NCBI RefSeq assembly: GCF_001695855.1
Contig: NZ_MBSS01000021.1
Location: 1-64,000 of the forward strand
DNA length: 64,000 nucleotides
Origin: Ensifer sp. LC163
GTDB lineage: Bacteria; Pseudomonadota; Alphaproteobacteria; Rhizobiales; Rhizobiaceae
Reading direction: 5' to 3'
Shown here: positions 30,607 to 38,991 of the stretch, one piece after another
How positions within the stretch are numbered: position 1 is the stretch's first letter
Layout: each line of letters starts with the position of its first letter
Notes under the pieces: generated by a model
Seen by the model: the letters and a program-made list of their open reading frames with translations, nothing else
The model's database searches: none
What the model was told of the DNA's origin: nothing
Program-made: the position numbers and the translations under genes

Positions 30607-31383
30607 CTACTTCATCGTATAGACGTCGACGGTGAAGTACTTGTCGTTGATCTTCTTGTAGGTGCCGTCGGCGCGGATTTCCTCGAGCGCCTTGTTGAGC
30701 TTTTCGCGCAGGTCGTTGTCGTCCTGGCGGACCGCGATGCCGACGCCATCGCCGACGAACTTCTTGTCGGTGATCGGTTCGCCGATGATTTCGCAGCAAG
30801 CCTTGCCGTCGTCGTTCTTCGTCACCCAATCCAGCAGCGGCAGCATGTCGCCGACCTGCAGGTCGAGACGGCCGTTGACCATGTCGAGATTGGCTTCATC
30901 CTGGGTCGGATAGAGCTTGATTTCGGCGTCCGGATAGGTGGCCGCGATGAAGTCCGCCTGCGTGGTGCCCGACTGGGCTCCGATCACCTTGCCCTTGAGG
31001 GCGTCGTTGGTGAAGGCGGTGATGCCGGCTCCGTTCGGTGCCACATGCGTCATGGCCGCGAGATAATAGGGATTGGTGAATGCGACCTGCTTCTTGCGCT
31101 CTTCGGTGATGAACATCGACGCGATGATGAGATCGTATTTCTTGGCGAGTAGGCCGGGAATGATGCCGTCCCAGTCCTGTGCAACAACCTCGCAGTCCGC
31201 CTCCATGCGTTCGCAGAGCGCCAGCCCGATATCGACATCGAAGCCGCCGATCTTGCCGGCGGAATCGACGAAGTTGAAAGGAGGATAGGCGCCTTCGGTG
31301 CCGATCTTGATCTTGTCTGCGGCCCCGGCCGACGTTACCGTCGCCATGACGGCCAGCATGATTGCTGCAATCTGCGTCTTCAT
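30607..31383 (-). CDS. Periplasmic amino-acid binding protein (HisJ/ArgT family), no permease nearby
   Basis: A 258-residue binding protein with a signal peptide (MKTQIAAIMLAVMATVTSAGA, cut near residue 22). The polar amino-acid family motif IKIGTEGAYPPFNFVDSAGKIGGFDVD follows, then GIIPGLLAKKYDLIIASMFITEER. The CERMEADC pair matches the disulfide seen in basic amino-acid binding proteins, so lysine/arginine/ornithine or an opine-like ligand is plausible. No transporter permease or ATPase gene adjoins it. It is followed by a perfect hairpin. Confidence 0.9.
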   Translation of the reverse strand: MKTQIAAIMLAVMATVTSAGAADKIKIGTEGAYPPFNFVDSAGKIGGFDVDIGLALCERMEADCEVVAQDWDGIIPGLLAKKYDLIIASMFITEERKKQVAFTNPYYLAAMTHVAPNGAGITAFTNDALKGKVIGAQSGTTQADFIAATYPDAEIKLYPTQDEANLDMVNGRLDLQVGDMLPLLDWVTKNDDGKACCEIIGEPITDKKFVGDGVGIAVRQDDNDLREKLNKALEEIRADGTYKKINDKYFTVDVYTMK

Positions 31384-31512
31384 CCGTGTTCCCCTTGTTG
31401 GCGCATCGTTCTTGATGCTTCCGGAGAACACTAAGTCCGGTCCACCTATAAGCGAAATAGATAGTCGCGATAATCGGTATTGTTTCGATTGATTATGATC
31501 GCCGTCAGACGA

Positions 31513-31908
31513 TCACTTGTAGCGGCCATGGCGCTGCAACACTTCGATCTTGTAGCCGTCCGGATCGGTGATGAAGAAGAACCGCGCCAGAAGTGCGCCG
31601 TCGCGATTGAACTCGACGATCTTGTTCGGGCCAAGCCCGGCCTCGGTCAATCGCTTGTGCTCGCCGTCGAGATCGCTCACCGACAAAGCGAGGTGGCCAT
31701 AACCGTCGCCGAGCGCATAGGGTTCGGTGCGATTCTTGTTGATTGTCAGCTCGAGTTCGAATTCGCTCTCTTCATTGCTGAGATAGACGAGCGTGAAGGT
31801 TTCGAAATCGAGCCGCTCGGCAACGGAAAGCCCGAATGCTGCGCCGTAGAAATCGATGGTTTTCTGCTCGTCGAGAACCCGGATCATCGAATGGATCGCT
31901 TTGGCCAA
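31513..31908 (-). CDS. gloA: Lactoylglutathione lyase (glyoxalase I)
   Basis: A 131-residue VOC enzyme that isomerises the hemithioacetal of methylglyoxal and glutathione. Metal ligands are visible as His (HSMIRVLD), Glu (EFELELTIN), His (YGHLALSV) and Glu (YKIEVLQ), with FFFITDPDGYKIEV near the C-terminus. The length suits the Ni-dependent bacterial type. It is monocistronic as far as can be seen. Confidence 0.92.
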   Translation of the reverse strand: MAKAIHSMIRVLDEQKTIDFYGAAFGLSVAERLDFETFTLVYLSNEESEFELELTINKNRTEPYALGDGYGHLALSVSDLDGEHKRLTEAGLGPNKIVEFNRDGALLARFFFITDPDGYKIEVLQRHGRYK

Positions 31909-32001
31909 GTGGGCCTCCTTCAGCTTTGAGACGCGTGCGAAGTATCAGAGGGCAAGGGAGGTGGGAACCCTCCTCCCAAGGTTCCGATCGCTTGCCGGCG
32001 G

Positions 32002-32910
32002 CTAGACGCTTCGGCCCCGCTTCTTCAACTGCTGTTCGCGGAAGAAAATAAAGAGGCCCGAAGCGACGATCAGCCCGGCGCCGATGATGACGGTCGGGCG
32101 CGGCATGTCGCCGAAGAACCACCAGCCGAAGACGACGGCCCAAAGGAGGAGCGTGTATTGCAGCGGCACCACAGTCGCCGCATCGGCGAGTTTCAGCGCT
32201 CGGTTGACCAGAATGTGCGCCAGCATCGCAACGATGCCCAGCATGCCGAGCTGAAGCACGGCCTCGCCATCGACGGGCGCCCAGCCGGCAGGGTTGGCGG
32301 CAACGCCGACCAGCGAAAATATGAGCGCGCCGACGACCTGCCAGAAGACCAGTGTCGTATCCGGGGTCGAGCGCAGCGTTCGGCCGAGCATCAGCGCAAA
32401 GGCAAAGGCGGCGCTGCCGACAAGGGCAATCAGGGCCGGCAGGCTGAAGGTGTCCTTCGACGGCTCCAGCGCGATCACGACGCCGGCAAAACCGACGAGG
32501 ATCGCCGTCCATCGCCGCCAGCCGACCTTCTCGCCGAGCAGGAACGGCGAGGCCGCGGCAACATAAATCGGCGCTGCCAGCCAATAGGTCATGGTGTCGG
32601 CGAGCGGCATGTAGGCGACGGCGAAATAGAACGCCGATGCATCTACGGCAAAAAGCAGCGAGCGCAGCGCCTGGAGCCAGGGACGTTCGACGCGCAACAT
32701 CGAGCGCAGCCCGCGTTTCAGGATGAAGGGCGAAAGCACGAGCAATGCCGCGATGCTGCGGATCACCATCAACTGGCTGACGGAATAGGTCGCCACCAGC
32801 CATTTGCCCATAACGTCGTTCAGCGAGAACATCAGCATGCCGAGAAGCATGATGATGACACCTGTCCGAGCAGCGTTCGGAGCGGTTGCAGAGGCGGTCA
32901 GTATGGTCAT
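32002..32910 (-). CDS. EamA/DMT-family transporter
   Basis: A 302-residue inner-membrane protein with ten predicted helices in two EamA halves (about 18-150 and 160-290). The first begins GVIIMLLGMLMFSLNDVMGKWL and the second ends TVIIGAGLIVASGLFIFF. Such proteins export metabolites or amino acids; the substrate is unknown. ATG 32910 is the first start that leaves a normal N-terminus. It lies 93 nt downstream of glyoxalase I, on the same strand. Confidence 0.9.
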   Translation of the reverse strand: MTILTASATAPNAARTGVIIMLLGMLMFSLNDVMGKWLVATYSVSQLMVIRSIAALLVLSPFILKRGLRSMLRVERPWLQALRSLLFAVDASAFYFAVAYMPLADTMTYWLAAPIYVAAASPFLLGEKVGWRRWTAILVGFAGVVIALEPSKDTFSLPALIALVGSAAFAFALMLGRTLRSTPDTTLVFWQVVGALIFSLVGVAANPAGWAPVDGEAVLQLGMLGIVAMLAHILVNRALKLADAATVVPLQYTLLLWAVVFGWWFFGDMPRPTVIIGAGLIVASGLFIFFREQQLKKRGRSV

Positions 32911-33111
32911 GGGAGCGGCTTTCAAACGTGTTCCCGCGCCTTTTACACATTCCAGCGCGCCGATCCATCGCGCTCTTCGTATGGGACGATAAGTTTTACG
33001 AATGATTCTCGCCGAGCAGACAACCTTACTGCCATCAAGGCTTTTGCCGAGAGGATGCGAGATCATCTGTGGGCGGTAGTGTTGCCTCTTGACGTAACGC
33101 GCGGCGCTGCT

Positions 33112-33358
33112 ACTTAAGGGGTGATCCTGCCGTCCAGACATCGGACCGCGGGATGAACACTGGTGCCGGGCCCCTCTGGCGAGAGTTTTTACGGCGCTCT
33201 CGTGATGTCGGTACCGCCAGCAAATTAGCCGGCGGATTAGCTACCATGAAAACTGATCTCATGCCTAACGCATGTGCCCTTTCGGCCGTGCGTGTTTTCG
33301 TTTCCAAACCTCACTTTTTCTGCGAACCGGGTGTCGTGCGCGCGAAGGAGGTCCGTCG
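33112..33358 (+). other. Structured 5' leader upstream of the TerC-type gene
   Basis: No gene is seen in the roughly 450 bp between 32911 and 33358. The part nearest the downstream gene can fold in competing ways. CGAGAG (33180-33185) pairs with CTCTCG (33197-33202), and CTGGC(G) (33176-33181) pairs with CGCCAG (33215-33220). The same CCGCC at 33214-33218 can instead pair with GGCGG at 33231-33235. Mutually exclusive stems before a membrane protein of a metal-linked family could be a cis-regulatory RNA. It does not match the known yybP-ykoY motif by eye. Confidence 0.35.
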
Positions 33359-34462
33359 ATGACGCAGCCTCAAACGCACACAACCGCCATTGGTTATTTC
33401 AAGTGGGCCTTCATCGTCACGGCGATCGGCCTTGTGCTCGGCGCCTGGCTCGGCTGGCAGTCGACCGGCACGCTCGGCGGCATGGCCACGGTGTTCTTCA
33501 TCTGCACCGTTCTGGCCGTTCTCGAAATCTCGCTGTCCTTCGACAACGCGATCGTCAATGCTAACAAGCTGAAGGACATGACCCCGCAATGGCAGCACCG
33601 CTTCCTGACCTGGGGTATCATCATCGCCGTCTTCGGCATGCGCATCGTCTTTCCGCTGCTCATCGTCGTTATCGCGGCGAGCATCGGGCCGATCGATGCG
33701 ATCGTTCTGGCAGCGACCAAGCCCGAAGAATATGCCCGCATCATGAATGATGCGCACCTGCCGATCGCCGCCTTCGGCGGCACCTTCCTGATGATGGTGG
33801 GCCTCACCTACTTCTTCGACCATGAGAAGGACGTGCACTGGATCACCTGGGTCGAAAGCAAGATGGCGCGTTTCGCCACGATCAAGGGCATCGAAATTGC
33901 CTTCGTGCTGGCGCTCATCCTTGGTTTCTCAACCCTGCTCGATCCCGCCGAGGCACATACCTTCGTCTATTCGGGTATCTACGGCCTGTTGACCTTCCTC
34001 GCCGTCGAGGTGGTCGGAGGTTTGCTCGACGCGTCGCAGCAGACGATGAGTGCTGCGGCAAAGGGCGGCTTCGGTGCCTTCCTTTACCTGGAAGTGCTTG
34101 ATGCGAGCTTCTCGTTCGACGGCGTCATCGGCGCCTTCGCCTTGACGCAGAACCTCTTCGTCATCGCGATCGGCCTTGGCATCGGCGCGATGTATGTACG
34201 CTCGATGACAATCATGCTGGTGGAGAAGGGCACGCTCAACGAGTACCGCTACCTGGAACACGGCGCGTTCTACGCGATCCTGATCCTCTCGGTGGTGATG
34301 TACTTCCAGACGCTGGTGCACATTCCTGAGGTGGTCACCGGCCTCGGCGGCGCTGCCCTGATCGGTATCTCGCTCTGGTCCTCGATCCGCTACAACAAGC
34401 GGGAACGCGAGGCAGAACTCAGCGGGGAAGTGAGCCATCAGCGGGCCCACGTCGAGGCATAA
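33359..34462 (+). CDS. TerC-like integral membrane protein (DUF475 family)
   Basis: A 367-residue protein with about nine hydrophobic segments. The motifs LEISLSFDNAIVNANKL and LEVLDASFSFDGVIGAFALT carry the paired acidic residues of the TerC superfamily, whose members export Mn2+ or assist metalation of exported enzymes. The C-terminus is polar (YNKREREAELSGE). ATG 33359 follows AAGGAGG at good spacing. A long leader lies upstream and a very long inverted repeat with a T-run lies 26 nt downstream, so it is probably monocistronic. Its role in metal or tellurite stress is inferred. Confidence 0.88.
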   Translation: MTQPQTHTTAIGYFKWAFIVTAIGLVLGAWLGWQSTGTLGGMATVFFICTVLAVLEISLSFDNAIVNANKLKDMTPQWQHRFLTWGIIIAVFGMRIVFPLLIVVIAASIGPIDAIVLAATKPEEYARIMNDAHLPIAAFGGTFLMMVGLTYFFDHEKDVHWITWVESKMARFATIKGIEIAFVLALILGFSTLLDPAEAHTFVYSGIYGLLTFLAVEVVGGLLDASQQTMSAAAKGGFGAFLYLEVLDASFSFDGVIGAFALTQNLFVIAIGLGIGAMYVRSMTIMLVEKGTLNEYRYLEHGAFYAILILSVVMYFQTLVHIPEVVTGLGGAALIGISLWSSIRYNKREREAELSGEVSHQRAHVEA

Positions 34463-34487
34463 GCAGCTCGACCACGCATACTTCTTG

Positions 34488-34572
34488 AAAGGCCCCGGCG
34501 CGATCTGAACTGACCCCCGAAAGTTGGATCTCCAACTTCGGGGGTCAGTTCAGATCGCGCCGGGGCCTTTTT
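34488..34572 (+). terminator. 40-bp near-perfect inverted repeat with T-run; arms resemble IS3-family ends
   Basis: Arms 34488-34528 and 34531-34570 are complementary over 40 bp with one bulged A and a 2-nt loop, ending in TTTTT (34568-34572). As RNA this is a powerful rho-independent terminator for the TerC-type gene. The inner half of each arm (TGAACTGACCCCCGAAAGTT) looks like the terminal inverted repeat of IS3-family elements, placed head to head. That suggests a relic or MITE recruited as terminator. Confidence 0.75.
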
Positions 34573-34621
34573 GCAGCCGAAGGCCAGCAACGACGGCCGC
34601 CGGCGTTGCCAAACGGCTGTT

Positions 34622-34672
34622 GTCCCTGGATAACGGGTTATCCAGGGACGACAGGTTATCCAGGGACAACAG
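34622..34672. repeat. Palindrome plus direct repeats of TTATCCAGGGAC
   Basis: GTCCCTGGATAA (34622-34633) and TTATCCAGGGAC (34638-34649) form a perfect 12-bp inverted repeat. An 18-nt unit, GGTTATCCAGGGACRACA, is then repeated directly at 34636-34653 and 34655-34672. The array ends 4 nt before the start of the small gene at 34677. It could be an operator for that gene or a simple-repeat expansion. Confidence 0.6.
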
Positions 34673-34676
34673 GTTG

Positions 34677-34964
34677 ATGATTTCAGGCGATCTGCAGCGG
34701 GTTTTGGAAGAGGTTTACCGAGCAGGCGCTCACCGGGTGCCGGCCGATGATATCGATTGGCCGCAGGAGCTTCACGCGGCGGTCTTCCGTGCCTTGAACA
34801 TGCAGTACATCACAAGACGCGAGATCGGCGGCAGCGTCCGCTTTTCGCTGACACAGGCCGGCTACCGGGCAATCGATGCCGAGGTGCCATGGGGACGCAT
34901 CCTGCGGCAACGCATGCGCGACTTGGTGCGGGTGGCTACGGGGCGCTACTGCATAATTCCTTAA
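34677..34964 (+). CDS. Small hypothetical protein, winged-helix-like
   Basis: A 95-residue protein (MISGDLQRVLEEVYRAGAHRVP...). The C-half, FRALNMQYITRREIGGSVRFSLTQAG, reads like the recognition helix and wing of a small winged-helix domain, but no family could be named. It has no membrane segment or signal. Directly repeated TTATCCAGGGAC sequences lie just upstream and may bind a regulator. The 3' end runs into the first composite palindromic repeat, which even supplies the last codons (CIIP). Confidence 0.55.
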   Translation: MISGDLQRVLEEVYRAGAHRVPADDIDWPQELHAAVFRALNMQYITRREIGGSVRFSLTQAGYRAIDAEVPWGRILRQRMRDLVRVATGRYCIIP

Positions 34965-35052
34965 ATCGGAATCGATCTAAGGATAAAATTATCCAGCAAG
35001 TTTAAAGCGTTACAGCGTCCTTTGCGCATCATATTTGATGCGCGGCGCTGTA
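34950..35052. repeat. Composite palindromic repeat, copy 1
   Basis: Two modules. TGCATAATT (34950-34958) faces AATTATCCA (34987-34995) around AAATCGGAATCGATCTAAGG. The second is a hairpin, TACAGCG (35011-35017) to CGCTGTA (35046-35052), with an inner TGCGCATCA/TGATGCGC stem. The same two-module arrangement recurs at 35481-35577. Such elements are common between rhizobial genes (from memory). Confidence 0.7.
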
Positions 35053-35065
35053 GGCGCAATTGGCC

Positions 35066-35105
35066 AAAAAAATAACGGCCCGTCCTCTCTCGAGGTCGAG
35101 CCGTT
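35066..35105 (-). terminator. Rho-independent terminator of the 55-residue gene
   Basis: On the minus strand AACGGC (35105-35100) pairs with GCCGTT (35079-35074), followed directly by a run of T (the A-run at 35066-35072 on the plus strand). It lies about 50 nt beyond the stop of the small minus-strand gene at 35158. A second stem, GCGCCC/GGGCGC, sits between the stop and this terminator. Confidence 0.75.
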
Positions 35106-35157
35106 TCATCCTTGGGAGGATAAGGCGCCCTGTCGTGACGGGCGCTGGAAATCTCTG

Positions 35158-35325
35158 TTAGCTGCGGCGTGCGTCCGGGAAGTTGGCCGGATCGATGCCG
35201 AGGGTGCGCAAGTCGCTTGCCTTCGGGCGGCGGTGGCCCTCGACAGCAGCGGCAGCGGCGCTAGCGGCGCCGAGAACTGCGAATGCGCGGCCGATGAAAC
35301 CCTTGCGGTAAGTTGTGGTAGCCAT
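35158..35325 (-). CDS. Small basic/alanine-rich protein (55 residues)
   Basis: Reads MATTTYRKGFIGRAFAVLGAASAAAAAVEGHRRPKASDLRTLGIDPANFPDARRS. The first half has an alanine-rich, possibly membrane-inserting helix. The end, LRTLGIDPANF, resembles the tail of small rhizobial DUF1127-like proteins. It has its own terminator and is bracketed by two composite palindromic repeats. ATG 35325 is weakly supported by an AAGAG site. Function unknown. Confidence 0.6.
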   Translation of the reverse strand: MATTTYRKGFIGRAFAVLGAASAAAAAVEGHRRPKASDLRTLGIDPANFPDARRS

Positions 35326-35423
35326 CTCTTTGCTCGCTTTCGTTTTCTCTCTGATGAGCAAAAGATGGGGTTTGCCGGGTTTTTTTGCAATGCACAATTG
35401 GACACTCCAGCCATGCAAAGGAA

Positions 35424-35458
35424 GCAGGCCCGGTCGACTATCGATCGACCGAGCCTGC
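35424..35458. other. Strong hairpin upstream of the 55-residue gene
   Basis: GCAGGC (35424-35429) and GCCTGC (35453-35458) enclose GGTCGA/TCGACC, giving a stem of about 14 bp. A shorter GAGCCT/AGGCTC stem follows at 35464-35479. No T-run adjoins it, so whether this belongs to a promoter region, an sRNA or the end of another transcript is unclear. The 258-bp gap holds no other gene. Confidence 0.4.
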
Positions 35459-35480
35459 TAGTTGAGCCTTGGGAGGCTCC

Positions 35481-35577
35481 TGCATAATTCCCAAGTCGGA
35501 CTCGATCTAGGGATAAATTATGCAGAAGAACAAAGGTTGCAGCGCGGGGCGCCGACGCAGGCGCGCGGCGCTGCAAG
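35481..35577. repeat. Composite palindromic repeat, copy 2
   Basis: TGCATAATT (35481-35489) and AATTATGCA (35516-35524) are perfect arms around AAGTCGGACTCGATCTAGGG. A GC-rich hairpin module (about 35536-35577, GCAGCGC...GCGCTGC) follows. It parallels the copy at 34950-35052, in the same orientation and the same module order. The hairpin lies just beyond the tctA stop on the minus strand. Confidence 0.7.
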
Positions 35578-35583
35578 GCTTTT

Positions 35584-37101
35584 TTAGTCTTCGTTGGCTG
35601 CGAGCTGCGCCAGCACTTGGCCGCGTCCGCGCGCCCGCAGGATCAGCGGAACGATTAGCGCAGCCGCAGCGATGGCCAGCAGTACGGCGGCGATCGGCGA
35701 GGTGAAGAGCACGCTCACGTCCCCCTGGCTGATTGCCAGTGCCCGGCGGAGCTGCTGCTCAGCGAGCGGCCCAAGGATGAGGCCGACGACGACTGGCGCG
35801 ATCGGAAAGCCGAACACCCGCATGGCATAGCCGAGCAGACCGAAGGCGAGCAGCATGCCGAGCTCATAGACCGACGGGTTGGCACCGATGGTGCCGAGCG
35901 TCGCGAACAGGAGGATGCCTGCATAGAGCCATGGCTTCGGGATGGTCAGCAGCTTAACCCACAGGCCGATCAGCGGCAGGTTCAGGACCAGCAACATGAA
36001 GTTGGCAATCAACAGGCTGGCGATCAGACCCCAGACGAGCTGCGGGTTGGTGGCAAACAACAGCGGGCCGGGCTGCAGGCCATATTGCTGGAAACCGGCA
36101 AGCATGATCGCTGCGGTCGCGGTCGTCGGCAGGCCGAGCGTCAACAGTGGAACGAGCGTGCCGGCAGCCGATGCATTGTTGGCAGCTTCCGGACCTGCGA
36201 CGCCTTCGATGGCGCCGTTGCCGAATTCTTCCGGATGCTTCGCCAGGCGCTTTTCTGTCGCATAGGACAGGAAAGTGCCGATTTCAGCGCCACCGGCCGG
36301 CATGGCGCCGATCGGAAAACCGATGAAGGTGCCGCGCAGCCAGGGTTTCCACGAGCGTGCCCAGTCGAGTTTGCTCATCCAGACCGAGCCGCGGACGGCC
36401 TCGACCTTGTCCGGCCCCTTGTCGCCTTGCGCCGCAATGAACAGCGTTTCGCCGATCGCGAACATGGCGACAGCAAGTGTCGTCACTTCGATACCATCGA
36501 GCAATTCCGGGACGCCGAAGGAGAGACGCGTCTGACCGGTCAGCTGGTCGATGCCAACGACGGACAGCGCCAGGCCGACGAAGAGCGACGTCAAGCCGCG
36601 AAGGGTAGAGTCGCCAAAAGCCGAGGAAACTGTCACGAAGGCGAGTACCATCAGCGCGAAGTATTCGCGTGGGCCAAAGACCAGGGCCAGCTTGACGATA
36701 TAGGGCGCGATGAACGCAAGGCCGAGCGTTGCGATCAGTCCGGCAACGAATGAGCCGATGGCGGCGGTCGCAAGCGCAGGTCCGCCACGTCCGGCGCGGG
36801 CCATCTTGTTGCCCTCGAGCGCGGTGACGATCGAGGCGCTTTCACCCGGTGTGTTGAGCAGGATCGAGGTGGTCGAGCCGCCATACATGCCGCCATAATA
36901 GATGCCGGCGAACATAATCAGCGAACCGGCGGGATCGAGCCGGTAGGTAACGGGCAGCAACAGGGCGACGGTCAGGGCGGGGCCGATGCCGGGAAGCACG
37001 CCGACGGCGGTCCCGAGCGTCACGCCGATCAGCGCGTAAAGCAGGTTCATCGGCTGGGCAGCAACCCACAGTCCCTGCAACAGGAATTCAAAAGTAGCCA
37101 T
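35584..37101 (-). CDS. tctA: Tripartite tricarboxylate transporter, large permease TctA
   Basis: A 505-residue membrane protein with about 11-12 helices. Family blocks are [24 protein letters not shown] near the N-terminus, [39 protein letters not shown], and [32 protein letters not shown] in the middle. TctA is the Na+-coupled permease of TTT systems for citrate or related acids. It is the last gene of tctC-tctB-tctA. The ligand is not deducible from sequence. Confidence 0.95.
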   Translation of the reverse strand: MATFEFLLQGLWVAAQPMNLLYALIGVTLGTAVGVLPGIGPALTVALLLPVTYRLDPAGSLIMFAGIYYGGMYGGSTTSILLNTPGESASIVTALEGNKMARAGRGGPALATAAIGSFVAGLIATLGLAFIAPYIVKLALVFGPREYFALMVLAFVTVSSAFGDSTLRGLTSLFVGLALSVVGIDQLTGQTRLSFGVPELLDGIEVTTLAVAMFAIGETLFIAAQGDKGPDKVEAVRGSVWMSKLDWARSWKPWLRGTFIGFPIGAMPAGGAEIGTFLSYATEKRLAKHPEEFGNGAIEGVAGPEAANNASAAGTLVPLLTLGLPTTATAAIMLAGFQQYGLQPGPLLFATNPQLVWGLIASLLIANFMLLVLNLPLIGLWVKLLTIPKPWLYAGILLFATLGTIGANPSVYELGMLLAFGLLGYAMRVFGFPIAPVVVGLILGPLAEQQLRRALAISQGDVSVLFTSPIAAVLLAIAAAALIVPLILRARGRGQVLAQLAANED

Positions 37102-37115
37102 GGTCGACGGCCCTC

Positions 37116-37607
37116 TTAGAAGAACAGGTGTTCAAGCGGCCCTGCGGGCAGCGACAACTGCAGAAGCTTGGCGAATATCACCCAGACGGCAAAACAGAGC
37201 GCGATGCCGACTGGCAGGGAGAACCAGAGCTTGCGCTTGCCAAACCCGCGCGCGGTGAGCGCAAAGAGAATGCCGGTGGCGATGGAAAAGCCGGCGACGT
37301 TCAACAGCAGCATCTGTGCGACAAGGCCAGCGACGATCCAGAATACTGGACCGAACTCCTGACGCTCGCGCTCGGGAAAGTCGTTCCGGAGGGCTTCGAA
37401 GACCGTCCAGACCGAAAGGCCGGCGAGACAGAAGGCGATCGCATAGGGGACCGTCGTCGGTCCGACCTGGGAGTAACCGGCAGCGCCTGCCAGGCGCGAC
37501 ACGTCCCAGAAAATGAGGCCAGCGATGGCGGCCAGCACGGCCGCGATGAAGAGCGCCGCCCGATCCGGGCGACGCGTTGTGGTGGAAGGGTTGAGCCCCT
37601 TGGTCAT
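37116..37607 (-). CDS. tctB: Tripartite tricarboxylate transporter, small permease TctB
   Basis: A 163-residue protein with four hydrophobic segments (starting [25 protein letters not shown]), the standard TctB layout. It overlaps the tctC stop by ATGA and ends 14 nt before tctA. TctB sequences vary much, so the name rests on size, topology and position. All three fit well. Confidence 0.92.
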   Translation of the reverse strand: MTKGLNPSTTTRRPDRAALFIAAVLAAIAGLIFWDVSRLAGAAGYSQVGPTTVPYAIAFCLAGLSVWTVFEALRNDFPERERQEFGPVFWIVAGLVAQMLLLNVAGFSIATGILFALTARGFGKRKLWFSLPVGIALCFAVWVIFAKLLQLSLPAGPLEHLFF

Positions 37608-38548
37608 TTCACCAGTCCAATGTCCTTGAGGACGCCTTCGGTGGCCGCAACGTCCTTGTCGAGCTGGGCGGCGAATGCGTCGCCTGCAAGGTAGCTATCC
37701 TGCCAGCCCTTGGTCTTCAGGACTTCCTGCCAGCCGGCCGACTTGGCAAGCTTTTCGACGTCGGCCGAAACGGCCGCCTTCTGCTCGTCGGTGAGGCCAG
37801 GAGCCGCTGCAACCATGCGCCAGTTTTCAACGACGACATCGAGGCCGGATTCCTTCAGCGTCGGAGCGTCGATGCCGGCGATGCGCTCGCCGCTCGAAAC
37901 CGCGATCAGGCGCAGCGTGCCGGCCTTGACCTGGGCTTCGAACTCGCCGTAGCCGGAGATGCCGGCCGTAACCTGGCTGCCGAGGATGGCTGCAAGGGCT
38001 TCGCCGCCGCCGGAGTAGGCGATGTAGTTGATCTTGGTCGGGTCGACGCCGGCTGCCTTGGCGATCAGGCCAACGGCGATGTGGTCGGTACCGCCGGCAG
38101 AGCCGCCAGCCCAGGACACAGCACCCGGATCCTTCTTGAGGGCTTCGACGAGGTCAGCCATCGTCTTGATCTCGGAAGCGGCCGGAACGACGATCGCTTC
38201 ATATTCGCCGGTGAGCCGCGCGATCGGGGTGACATCCTTGAGCGTGACCGGCGACTTGTTGGTCAGGATCGCGCCGACCATGACGTAACCGCCGACGATC
38301 AGGGCGTTCGGGTTGCCCTTCTGCTGGCTTGCGAATTGAGCGAGACCGATGGTGCCGCCGGCGCCCGGTACGTTCTGGACCTGAACGTTGCCGGAGATGC
38401 CTTCCTGCTGCAGGACGGTCTGGAGCGAGCGGGCCGTCTGGTCCCAGCCGCCGCCCGGATTTGCCGGAGCGATGATGGTGTAGTCAGCCGCATAGGCCGG
38501 CAGCGCCATTGCGCCGGCGAGAATGGATGCCAGGAAAAAGTGTTTCAA
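37604..38548 (-). CDS. tctC: Tripartite tricarboxylate transporter, periplasmic binding protein TctC
   Basis: A 314-residue binding protein with a signal peptide (LKHFFLASILAGAMALPAYAAD, cut after AYA). Family blocks are ANPGGGWDQTARSLQTVLQ, VQNVPGAGGTIGLAQF and WAGGSAGGTDHIAVGLIA. The start appears to be TTG 38548, which has GGAGGA 6-7 nt upstream; CTG 38554 is less likely. The leader holds two adjacent 11-bp repeats at 38726-38747. The gap to vapB (38549-39046) has no other gene. Confidence 0.94.
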   Translation of the reverse strand: MKHFFLASILAGAMALPAYAADYTIIAPANPGGGWDQTARSLQTVLQQEGISGNVQVQNVPGAGGTIGLAQFASQQKGNPNALIVGGYVMVGAILTNKSPVTLKDVTPIARLTGEYEAIVVPAASEIKTMADLVEALKKDPGAVSWAGGSAGGTDHIAVGLIAKAAGVDPTKINYIAYSGGGEALAAILGSQVTAGISGYGEFEAQVKAGTLRLIAVSSGERIAGIDAPTLKESGLDVVVENWRMVAAAPGLTDEQKAAVSADVEKLAKSAGWQEVLKTKGWQDSYLAGDAFAAQLDKDVAATEGVLKDIGLVK

Positions 38549-38725
38549 GGTCAGTCCTCCATGAGGCGCGATTTTCCACGCGCACGTTGTTTCTGCGTGC
38601 GAACGGGAAGACGCGACGGTGCCCAAAGGACCCTTGTCGCTGACCGGATTGGTGACTTCCTCCCAGTGCGCAACCGGCGGGCCCGCCTCCACGGGGCGCC
38701 AGCGACTGCTAAGCCATCATAGAAA

Positions 38726-38747
38726 GCTGACATTAAGCTGACATCAA
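38726..38747 (-). promoter_or_regulatory. Tandem 11-bp repeat upstream of tctC, candidate TctD site
   Basis: GCTGACATTAA (38726-38736) is followed without gap by GCTGACATCAA (38737-38747). Adjacent 11-bp direct repeats are how OmpR/PhoB-type regulators, the family of TctD, usually bind. The site lies 178 bp upstream of the tctC start. The likely regulator is encoded at 43036-43713. A separate 6-bp inverted repeat, CGCACG-N9-CGTGCG, lies at 38581-38601. Confidence 0.5.
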
Positions 38748-38991
38748 GTCCTCAATGCGAAAATGAAGCGCAGTGTTTACGAAATCTTAGGCTGTTGCTT
38801 GCCGCTTGCGGCGCGAATGGCCTCGCCATGGGGCAAGCGCCCCTGCCGTTTCCGTTGGTGCGCGAATCGCGAACGTTCTCGCGTCATTTGCCAACTAAGA
38901 AGTGAGCGCCGGCGGTGATGTGGGTCGAGAAGCTCAAATTCTCTTCGTTTTATGGCGCATAGTAAGCCAACTGTTCTGTCTTGTGTTGCTT

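Noticed and set aside
33112-33358. yybP-ykoY manganese riboswitch before the TerC-type gene
   Set aside because: The characteristic loop sequences of that class could not be found. Only competing stems are reported.
34636-34672. TTATCCA repeats as DnaA boxes of a replication origin
   Set aside because: The sequence continues as GGGAC, not CA. There is no AT-rich unwinding region or replication gene nearby.
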